The position numbers and the translations under genes were made by a program. A stretch of DNA of 5,545 nucleotides from Christiangramia sp. (GTDB lineage: Bacteria > Bacteroidota > Bacteroidia > Flavobacteriales > Flavobacteriaceae): contig JAGXII010000111.1 in the NCBI GenBank assembly GCA_024635735.1, positions 1-5,545 of the forward strand. The letters run 5' to 3'. Below, one piece after another: positions 1-4,447 of this stretch. How positions within the stretch are numbered: position 1 is the stretch's first letter; every line of letters starts with the position of its first letter. The notes under the pieces were generated by a model. The model searched no databases and was not told the DNA's origin. It worked only from the letters and a program-made list of their open reading frames with translations.

Positions 1-225
1 CTTCTATCCTGCTCATGCGGCTGTTTTCCTGTGAATCCTGATTAAAAATACAATTCTGAAAGCAATTCACAACAGGTAAACATGGATGAACTGGTCGCTA
101 TATCCTGTGAATCCTGATTAAAAATACAATTCTGAAAGCAATTCACAACTGATTCTTCTTGTATAAGCTTACCCCATCTCCTGTGAATCCTGATTAAAAA
201 TACAATTCTGAAAGCAATTCACAAA
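1..225 (-). CRISPR. Right-hand end of a CRISPR array, type II-C-like repeat
   Basis: Three near-identical repeats begin at 27, 103 and 179, exactly 76 bp apart. The common core is 46 bp (27-72, 103-148, 179-224). Copies 1 and 2 also share a final C (73, 149), which is A (225) in copy 3. Read on the minus strand, the repeat starts GTTGTGAATTGCTTTC and ends ATTCACAGG, so TGTGAAT near one end pairs with ATTCACA near the other. Two whole spacers lie at about 74-102 and 150-178 and are unrelated to each other. Bases 1-26 fit a third spacer cut by the window edge, so the array should continue leftwards. Long repeats (46-48 bp) with about 30-bp spacers and this GTTGTGAATTGC start are usual for Cas9 type II-C loci of Flavobacteriia; by analogy, crRNAs would be read on the minus strand. 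No cas gene is in view, so the type is inferred from the repeat alone. Confidence 0.93.
43..72 (-). promoter_or_regulatory. Promoter-like elements embedded in the CRISPR repeat
   Basis: On the minus strand each repeat carries TTG near its start (70-72 in copy 1) and TATTTTTA (43-50) after a 19-bp spacer. The Bacteroidota housekeeping consensus is TTG, 17-23 bp, TAnnTTTG, so only the last G is missed. The same pair occurs in copy 2 (119-148) and copy 3 (195-224), including copy 3 with its altered edge base. Type II-C arrays of Neisseria and Campylobacter are known to start each crRNA from a promoter inside the repeat. The same arrangement here is an inference from motif and spacing. Confidence 0.4.
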
Positions 226-227
226 AT

Positions 228-251
228 GCCCCCTTCGACAAGCTCAGGTTG
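228..251 (-). repeat. Solo REP-like motif beside the CRISPR array
   Basis: The minus strand reads CAACCTGAGCTTGTCGAAGG followed by more G. The CTGAGCTTGTCGAAGG core is a form commonly dispersed in intergenic DNA of many bacteria, including Flavobacteriaceae. It aligns with the arms of the paired element at 2788-2871 (shared frame CA..CTGA.CTTGT...AG), so it is probably a single arm of the same repeat class. It starts about 4 bp from the last CRISPR repeat. Confidence 0.5.
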
Positions 252-339
252 GCAACAATTAGAAATCTTATCCAACTGCCTATCCCATTTTAAGAGCTCT
301 AGAATGCCATTGTATTACTGTAAATTAAAAATCTGAAAC

Positions 340-366
340 CAAAGATATGATTATCAGCAACAGCAA
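340..366 (-). promoter_or_regulatory. Candidate minus-strand promoter facing the CRISPR array
   Basis: The minus strand has TATCTTTG (340-347), a full match to the Bacteroidota -7 element TAnnTTTG. A TTG at 364-366 lies 16 bp upstream, slightly shorter than the usual 17-23 bp. Transcription would start near 330 and run into the array at 225 in the expected crRNA direction, which would make 226-340 the leader. The -7 box overlaps the end of the inverted repeat 346-378. It could also be chance in AT-rich DNA. Confidence 0.3.
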
Positions 367-378
367 GGCATAATCATA
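346..378. repeat. 9-bp inverted repeat with a CAGCAA tandem in the loop
   Basis: TATGATTAT (346-354) and ATAATCATA (370-378) are perfect reverse complements. The 15-base loop contains CAGCAA twice in tandem (355-366). It lies in the non-coding stretch between the CRISPR array and the transporter and overlaps the -7 box of the candidate array promoter, so it could be an operator or an RNA stem-loop. Its function is unknown. Confidence 0.4.
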
Positions 379-447
379 AAGAAGAATTGCTTAATCTAAC
401 TTTCGGAAGGATAAAGATATTGAAACCTAGGAATTACGAAAGCTCTC

Positions 448-473
448 AAAAAAATATTCTCAGGCATGCTGAA
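448..473 (-). terminator. Possible terminator at the end of the MFS gene
   Basis: On the minus strand a short stem TCAG-CATGC-CTGA includes the TGA stop codon (460-462). It is followed by AATA and an unbroken run of seven T (448-454). The position and T-run suit an intrinsic terminator for the transporter, but a 4-bp stem (5 with a wobble pair) is weak. Confidence 0.3.
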
Positions 474-1719
474 TTTTCCGGATCCGCTGCGCATTGAGAA
501 TGATAAGCCCCAGAATTATTGCGGTAACCAGTAAAATTGATTCAAACTGAATTCCCATATCCATCAAGGTTCCGAAAATTAGTGGTCCCAATGCAGTACT
601 TAGCACCATAAACATTGTAAAAACACTTCTAATAGTTCCTAGTTTTTCTGTTCCGAAGACTTCAGCCAGAACGGCTGACTTTACAGTTCCTGCCATTCCA
701 ACGCTTATTCCAGCCAGAATAAGAAAGGCCATGGCCCCAAAAATACTATTAAACACCGCAAAGGGAATAAGTCCCAGAGTGAATGGGATCAGGTAGACCC
801 GAAACATCTGCTTTCCGGAATATTTATCCACTAATACTCCACCGAAGATCGAGAACACAACTCTTGTCAATGCATAGACCGTAAAGAAGCTGGCATACAG
901 GGAAACAGACCAGCCCTTGTCTTCAACCACCACATACTGATAGAAAAAAACTGCTGTGATCGTAAAACTAAGCGCAAAGCTTACCGGCATGAGGATATAA
1001 AACACCTTGGTTTTAAGTAGATCCTTATACTGCTTTAATAAAGAAATTGCCGAAGGTTTATTAGCCATTTCCAGGTCATTATCAAAATGATCAAGGTCCG
1101 AGAAGTACAACCTGAAAAGATAGAGCAAAAGAAAGGCAGCACTGGCCATGGCCGCAACTTCATAATCATACCAAAGAATTAGCGTGGAAATACAAATAGG
1201 AAAGATCGCCTCCCCAATAGCATACCCAAGTGAAGCTATACTCAAGGCCTTGCCCCTGTCTAACTCATAGTAACGGGACATCACCGTCAAACTTATATGA
1301 CTCATTAATCCCTGACCGGTAAGCCTGAGACCGATAAGAGCGATTATCAAAATAGCGATACTTAAATGTGAAATTCCAAATAGAAAGGATGAGACTGCCA
1401 GTCCTGCGACTGTAAAGGCGGTAATTTTCTTAACAGGCTTATGGTCTACCAAATGTCCTACTGAAAGCATGATGATAGAAGATGTTACCGTGGCCACGGC
1501 ATAAATACTTCCAAAAAGGCCATTAGAAATGGAAAAGGTTTTCAATATCTCAGGTACATAAATTGAAATAAGAAAGGTCTGGCCAAAACTGGATAAAAAG
1601 GTTAGCACCCATCCAAATCCTACTTCCCTGGTATTATTTCTGAAAAATTTAAAGAGTCCCGCCAAAAAAATTGATTTTAATAAGAATTGGAAAATCTGCG
1701 ATATTCTACGTTCCTGCAA
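460..1719 (-). CDS. MFS transporter, substrate unknown (TTG start)
   Basis: This encodes a 419-residue inner-membrane protein, a normal length for a 12-helix major facilitator superfamily carrier. Hydrophobic segments run from about residue 35 to 410, with a long polar central loop near 205-238 between the two six-helix halves. The loop 2-3 signature appears as GHLVDHKPVKK (88-98) and is echoed in the second half by GGVLVDKYSGKQ (293-304), as expected from the internal duplication. FGWVLTFLSSFGQTFLISIYVPEI in the first helix and SRYYELDRGKALSIASLGYA (148-167) resemble MFS_1 proteins related to the monocarboxylate/oxalate-type branch; substrate and direction of transport cannot be told. There is no Met before residue 84. 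The given start is TTG at 1717-1719, the only standard start codon after the upstream in-frame stop and before the first helix except TTG at 1663-1665 (residue 19). That second TTG would give a more usual N-terminus and is the better choice if the -7 box at 1717-1724 is real. The gene stands alone and is divergent from the protease gene. Confidence 0.88.
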   Translation of the reverse strand: MQERRISQIFQFLLKSIFLAGLFKFFRNNTREVGFGWVLTFLSSFGQTFLISIYVPEILKTFSISNGLFGSIYAVATVTSSIIMLSVGHLVDHKPVKKITAFTVAGLAVSSFLFGISHLSIAILIIALIGLRLTGQGLMSHISLTVMSRYYELDRGKALSIASLGYAIGEAIFPICISTLILWYDYEVAAMASAAFLLLYLFRLYFSDLDHFDNDLEMANKPSAISLLKQYKDLLKTKVFYILMPVSFALSFTITAVFFYQYVVVEDKGWSVSLYASFFTVYALTRVVFSIFGGVLVDKYSGKQMFRVYLIPFTLGLIPFAVFNSIFGAMAFLILAGISVGMAGTVKSAVLAEVFGTEKLGTIRSVFTMFMVLSTALGPLIFGTLMDMGIQFESILLVTAIILGLIILNAQRIRKIQHA

Positions 1720-1724
1720 AAGTA
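1717..1724 (-). promoter_or_regulatory. -7 promoter element overlapping the annotated MFS start
   Basis: The minus strand reads TACTTTTG, a full match to the Bacteroidota -7 consensus TAnnTTTG. Its last three bases are the TTG start codon of the longest transporter frame. No TTG is found 17-23 bp upstream. If it is used, transcription starts around 1710, inside the longest frame, and translation must begin further in, for example at TTG 1663-1665. Confidence 0.3.
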
Positions 1725-1833
1725 TAAATACAAAATTGGAATTACTTACTAAAGAAATGATCAGTTTAAGTAATCCTAATTTTCAGCTTAATTCAATGAG
1801 AAGGCAAAAAAGATCGTAATTGCTATGTCGGAA

Positions 1834-1857
1834 TGCTTCTAAAAGCGAGGTTTTTTT
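1834..1857 (+). terminator. Weak hairpin plus T-run upstream of the protease gene
   Basis: TGCTT-CTAA-AAGCG forms a short stem (one G-T pair), then GAGG and seven T (1851-1857). It sits in the spacer between the divergent transporter and protease genes. A 20-codon frame starting ATG at 1757 ends at TAA 1817-1819 just before it. Together these resemble a leader-peptide/attenuator layout, but the stem is too short to be sure and the small frame shows no recognisable regulatory codons. Confidence 0.18.
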
Positions 1858-1910
1858 AATTAAAATGTAACAATCTGGTTCCGGCGGGGTCTTTTTACAA
1901 AATCTTTTAA

Positions 1911-2771
1911 ATGACGACACCTGCCGAACCTCTTCGTGAAGACTACAAGCTAAGACGCTTTTTTCTTTTAAGCTTTGGAATTTCCTGGCTTATATGGATA
2001 TCCATGATCCTTTTCAGCCCGGGTGCAGATTATTTTCTTCCACTACTATTCTTCGGGGCTTTTGGGCCTAGTCTTGCTGCAATATTTATGTTATTAATGT
2101 ACGGAAGCAATGAGGAAAAAAAGAGTTTTGGAAAAAGATTGATAGGGGTGAAAAGGATGGGTTTTAAATGGTTTCTATTTATTTTACTAATTTTCCCGGC
2201 GATCCTTTTGTTGGGATATTTTTTTTATTTCCTAGTTGGAGGCAGCTATCCCAGTCTTGCAGATTACTTCGAGGGAATTGAAAATATCTCAGATGGATTA
2301 AGCCTTTTATTAATAATGCTACTTGGGGGGCCATTGGCTGAAGAACTGGGTTGGCGTGGCTATTCTCTCGACAGGCTGCAGCGAAAATGGGGAATGCTTA
2401 TGGGAAGTATTATACTTGGAATTATCTGGGTGTTATGGCATCTACCCCTTTTCTTTATTGAGGGCACTTCACAATTTCAAAAAGGTTTTGGTCTCGCTTT
2501 CTGGTCCTGGGCATTTCAATTAATTGTTATATCATTAATCTTCACCCTCGTATATAATAAAACAGGAAAAAGCATTCTGGCGGCAATCCTGTTACACTTA
2601 ATGGCCAATATAGCATATCCTCTGAATCTCGATGAAAACGGAGAATTGATCTTTACAATAGTTCGTCTGTGTATAGGGATCGTTATAGCCTTTAAGCTCA
2701 TTTCTATTGAAAATTCTTCAGTAAATCCCGGAATCAAAAGTTCAGGAAAAATGAATGTATATCCGTTTTAA
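1911..2771 (+). CDS. CPBP family intramembrane glutamic endopeptidase (CAAX/Abi type)
   Basis: This encodes a 286-residue polytopic membrane protein with the three conserved motifs of the CPBP (Abi/CAAX prenyl protease 2-like, Rce1-related) family. Motif 1 is EExxxR, seen as AEELGWRGY with E144, E145 and R149. Motif 2 is WVLWHLPLFF with catalytic-type H177. Motif 3 is LLHLMANIAYP with H229 and N233. All expected catalytic residues are present, so the enzyme should be active. About seven or eight hydrophobic segments are visible, the first at residues 17-35, and the catalytic motifs sit in the later membrane helices as is usual. Bacterial members cleave within the membrane or process small peptides; some are bacteriocin immunity proteins, but most have unknown substrates and nothing nearby names one here. 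ATG follows an A/T-rich stretch with no Shine-Dalgarno, normal for Bacteroidota. The last 20 or so residues are polar and presumably cytoplasmic. It is a single gene, with a REP pair downstream. Confidence 0.9.
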   Translation: MTTPAEPLREDYKLRRFFLLSFGISWLIWISMILFSPGADYFLPLLFFGAFGPSLAAIFMLLMYGSNEEKKSFGKRLIGVKRMGFKWFLFILLIFPAILLLGYFFYFLVGGSYPSLADYFEGIENISDGLSLLLIMLLGGPLAEELGWRGYSLDRLQRKWGMLMGSIILGIIWVLWHLPLFFIEGTSQFQKGFGLAFWSWAFQLIVISLIFTLVYNKTGKSILAAILLHLMANIAYPLNLDENGELIFTIVRLCIGIVIAFKLISIENSSVNPGIKSSGKMNVYPF

Positions 2772-2787
2772 GTCATAATAGTTATCT

Positions 2788-2871
2788 CGTCACCCTGAAT
2801 TTATTTCAGGGTCTCATTTTATAATGAGGATTTATACTATTTTAAGATTCTGAAACAAGTTCAGAATGACG
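2788..2871. repeat. Paired REP (BIME-like) element with covarying hairpins
   Basis: Two inverted arms, CGTCA-N21ish-TCT at the left and its reverse complement form AGA...TGACG at the right, enclose about 30 bp. The left arm folds as ACCCTGAA-TTTAT-TTCAGGGT (2792-2812), the right as ATTCTGAA-ACAAG-TTCAGAAT (2847-2867). Each is an 8-bp perfect stem with a 5-base loop. Between the arms the CC/GG pairs of one are TT/AA in the other, so pairing is kept although the sequence differs. A small third stem CTCAT/ATGAG lies at 2813-2828. Elements with this CTGAA...TTCAG core are common between genes in Flavobacteriaceae and other bacteria. Lying between convergent genes, it may protect mRNA 3' ends or stop read-through. 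Confidence 0.75.
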
Positions 2872-2991
2872 CACTTTATTAAATTATGATACTTTACGGA
2901 CAATCAAAAAAATGAATATCTCCCATTTCCCTTTCCTGGATTAGAAAGAAATTTCTCAAATTTTTATGGGTAGCCGTATTAAATGATCACT

Positions 2992-3011
2992 AATAAGCCC
3001 TTCAGCTTATT
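2992..3011 (-). terminator. Stem-loop at the end of the small membrane protein gene
   Basis: AATAAGC (2992-2998) and GCTTATT (3005-3011) form a perfect 7-bp stem with a 6-base loop that reaches into the TAA stop codon of the minus-strand gene. There is no T-run on either side, so it is at best a weak terminator or an mRNA end stabiliser. Confidence 0.25.
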
Positions 3012-3199
3012 TACGATTCAGAAGAGGTTTCGGTATAATTCTTCTTTTTTGATACGGTAAATTTTCCGGTAAAGGCCCAGCCAACACCAAAGGCCGCCAT
3101 AATCCAGCTTAAAAACTCATAGTCACTTCGTTCACTAAAATAGGCAACAGTAATTCCTGCGATGATCATAATGATCCCAAGTAGTTGAATTCGGTTCAT
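3011..3199 (-). CDS. Small two-helix membrane protein, unknown function
   Basis: This encodes 62 residues starting with ATG at 3197-3199. Two hydrophobic segments, about residues 6-20 (LLGIIMIIAGITVAYF region) and 29-45 (FLSWIMAAFGVGWAFTG), are separated by a charged turn SERSDYE. A polar tail of Lys, Thr, Ser and Glu follows. The layout predicts a helical hairpin in the inner membrane with both ends on the same side, most likely the cytoplasm given the Lys-rich tail. I do not recognise a family. The frame has ordinary codon use and a clean start and stop, and a helical-hairpin product is unlikely by chance, so it is probably a real gene. It is single and convergent with the protease gene; no clear TAnnTTTG box is seen upstream, and no Shine-Dalgarno. 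Confidence 0.6.
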   Translation of the reverse strand: MNRIQLLGIIMIIAGITVAYFSERSDYEFLSWIMAAFGVGWAFTGKFTVSKKKNYTETSSES

Positions 3200-3256
3200 T
3201 GTAAAAGGTTTGGTTTATAAATAGATTGTTCTTCGATTTGGGACTAAAAACATTCT

Positions 3257-3496
3257 TCATTTTATTCTGTTTTCATACAATTTAGTAGGGTGAACATCTG
3301 CCTGCCGCAGAATTAAGGGGATTAAAATTGTCGCATAAGTCAGCCTTCGAAAATTAAATTTTTCAATAAAATACTGGTATTGAATAACAGCTTTTACTAT
3401 CAGTTTTTCAGCTGTAGCGAAGGGTGAATATGGCCTGGCAGAAAATAATCTTACCGCAATTTTATCGATGAACTGTATGAGTAACAGTTTTTTCAT
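3257..3496 (-). CDS. Doubtful 79-codon reading frame, unknown
   Basis: The frame runs from ATG at 3494-3496 to TGA. On the minus strand AAAAGG lies six bases before ATG, a passable ribosome binding site, and codon choice is not obviously unlike the neighbours. Against it, the protein has no signal peptide, clear membrane helix or motif I know; hydrophobic, basic and aromatic residues are mixed evenly. Its C-terminal part (reading RQADVHP) is encoded by a CTGCCTGCCGCAG stretch (3298-3310), a type of sequence often found in intergenic repeats. It may be a relic, a repeat-derived frame or chance. The nested inverted repeat 3518-3565 lies just upstream. Confidence 0.22.
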   Translation of the reverse strand: MKKLLLIQFIDKIAVRLFSARPYSPFATAEKLIVKAVIQYQYFIEKFNFRRLTYATILIPLILRQADVHPTKLYENRIK

Positions 3497-3517
3497 AATA
3501 CGCCTTTTAAGGCTGTT

Positions 3518-3565
3518 GTTTACGGCAAACTGCGAAGTAGGGTTTGCTAAATTGCGATCGTAAAC
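3518..3565. repeat. Nested inverted repeat in non-coding DNA
   Basis: GTTTACG (3518-3524) pairs with CGTAAAC (3559-3565). Directly inside it, GCAAAC (3525-3530) pairs with GTTTGC (3542-3547), leaving an 11-base loop and an 11-base bulge on one side (3548-3558). The bulge and the loop both contain a TGCGA motif (TGCGAAGTA and TTGCGATCGTA), so an imperfect direct repeat is laid over the inverted one. Thirteen base pairs in total suggest a structured RNA or a protein binding site. A smaller GCCTT/AAGGC stem lies at 3502-3513. Confidence 0.4.
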
Positions 3566-3948
3566 TGTTTAATTTCAGGAACTAAAATATTAAAATTATT
3601 TTATTTATCTACTTTTTTATTCCTTTTGTGGTTTTTAATTCTACAAAGAATCCTGTAATCTAGCCGTAGTTTCTGTCCATCCGGCTTCTCTAATTTCCGG
3701 GAATTTATATTCGGAAAACATCAAAAACAGTCATCCCCAACTGGCCAATTGCTTAACCATAAACCCTTATTAAACCCGACCCGAAAGGCTATTCAGCAGG
3801 ACTTTCATAAGTAAATTCACATTGACTCTTTAGCAGATTAATCCTAAATCATAAAAAAGTACTAAATTAGACTAAAACTTATTTAGGTTACTGAATATCA
3901 GTTTTTTATAGGAATTTTACTACAACTACTAATCCAACCAAAAGAATT
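3566..3948. other. Gene-free stretch upstream of the secreted-protein operon
   Basis: No convincing reading frame occurs on either strand over about 380 bp. The left part is very AT-rich with T-runs (3598-3640). A weak stem TTTCCG/CGGAAA is at 3694-3717. The right part should hold the promoter of the gene at 3949: TTGACT (3822-3827) lies 17 bp before TAAATC (3845-3850), a poor sigma70-type pair, and no TAnnTTTG box with proper spacing was found. Confidence 0.5.
3843..3887. promoter_or_regulatory. Spaced CTAAAT motifs before the secreted-protein gene
   Basis: CTAAAT occurs at 3844-3849 and 3862-3867, and its reverse complement ATTTAG at 3881-3886. The steps are 18 and 19 bp, roughly two helical turns each. 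The outer pair extends to CCTAAAT/ATTTAGG. This could be an operator upstream of the 3949 operon, but the motif is AT-rich and could arise by chance. Confidence 0.2.
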
Positions 3949-4422
3949 ATGACTACAAAATTTAAAATTTTCGTTTTATTCGCCACCGTATTGCTTTCAT
4001 TGGGCACTACCCATCCTCCAAAAGTCCACAATATTATTCTTGATGTCGATACCGGCACGATTACAAGTACTAATGTGGATGAGACCGCACGATTCCAGGG
4101 ACAGGGTCAGGGAGTTAAAAATAAAGACTTTACATTAACAGTAAAACCAGGTGATGTAATAGTATGGACAGGAGTTTCCACCTCGGCTCCAGATAGAGAT
4201 AAGGTGATGATAGTCATGATCAATCATGAAGGAGGCGATGAGATCTTTGAAAGAAATACCCTCAGAGATACCAGGGCCAATCCCGGAGTTGTAATGGGTA
4301 CCGTTACCAAAGGTAAAGATGGAGACGAAGAAAAATACACCCTCTCCTTTAAAGTTTACAACGGAGATACCCAAAGAAACGGGACCTTTCACATAGATCC
4401 CAAGTTAGTAGTGAAAATGTAA
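3949..4422 (+). CDS. Small secreted beta-rich protein, unknown function
   Basis: This encodes 157 residues. An N-terminal signal peptide (Lys at 4 and 6, hydrophobic core about 7-18, likely cleavage near residue 20) leaves a mature protein of about 137 residues in the periplasm or outside. It is not a lipoprotein: there is no Cys anywhere in the protein. The rest alternates short beta-type strands and turns, with a Gly/Gln run FQGQGQGVKN (49-58), then FTLTVKPGDVIVWTG (61-75) and a C-terminal KYTLSFKVYNGDTQRNGTFHIDPK (129-152). The VKPGDVIVWTG phrase recalls cupredoxin-like beta sandwiches, but the copper ligands cannot all be present without Cys, so at most the fold is shared. The acidic, Gly-rich loop KGKDGDEEKY (121-130) could bind a cation. 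I do not know the family. The next gene starts 25 bp after the stop on the same strand, so the two are probably co-transcribed and the product may act with the TPR signalling protein. Confidence 0.75.
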   Translation: MTTKFKIFVLFATVLLSLGTTHPPKVHNIILDVDTGTITSTNVDETARFQGQGQGVKNKDFTLTVKPGDVIVWTGVSTSAPDRDKVMIVMINHEGGDEIFERNTLRDTRANPGVVMGTVTKGKDGDEEKYTLSFKVYNGDTQRNGTFHIDPKLVVKM

Positions 4423-4447
4423 TTAGCCCCATTAATAGCAGTATTTT

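Noticed and set aside
1..225. Plain tandem repeat instead of a CRISPR array
   Set aside because: The intervening 30-bp segments differ completely while the 46-bp repeats are identical, and the repeat has the inverted ends of a type II CRISPR repeat.
2323..2523. A 66-codon plus-strand frame inside the protease gene
   Set aside because: It overlaps the catalytic-motif region of a well-supported CPBP protease in another frame and its product shows no sensible domain.
2516..2737. A 73-codon minus-strand frame opposite the protease gene
   Set aside because: It is antisense to the protease C-terminal half and shows no motif or start context; it is a shadow frame.
1911..2771. CPBP protease as a phage abortive-infection gene linked to the CRISPR array
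   Set aside because: The historic Abi name of the family does not show a defence role; the gene lies beyond a divergent transporter and no other defence gene is near.
3298..3310. CTGCCTGCCGCAG as a terminator or mobile element end
   Set aside because: The stem is only 4 bp with a 5-base loop and there is no T-run; a resemblance to dispersed repeats was noted but one partial copy is not enough.
3822..3850. TTGACT-17 bp-TAAATC as the promoter of the secreted-protein operon
   Set aside because: The -10 part matches poorly and Bacteroidota mainly use TAnnTTTG; it is mentioned only within the gene-free stretch.
4135..4392. An 85-codon minus-strand frame opposite the secreted-protein gene
   Set aside because: It is antisense to a gene with a clear signal peptide; its low-complexity product looks like a complement artefact.
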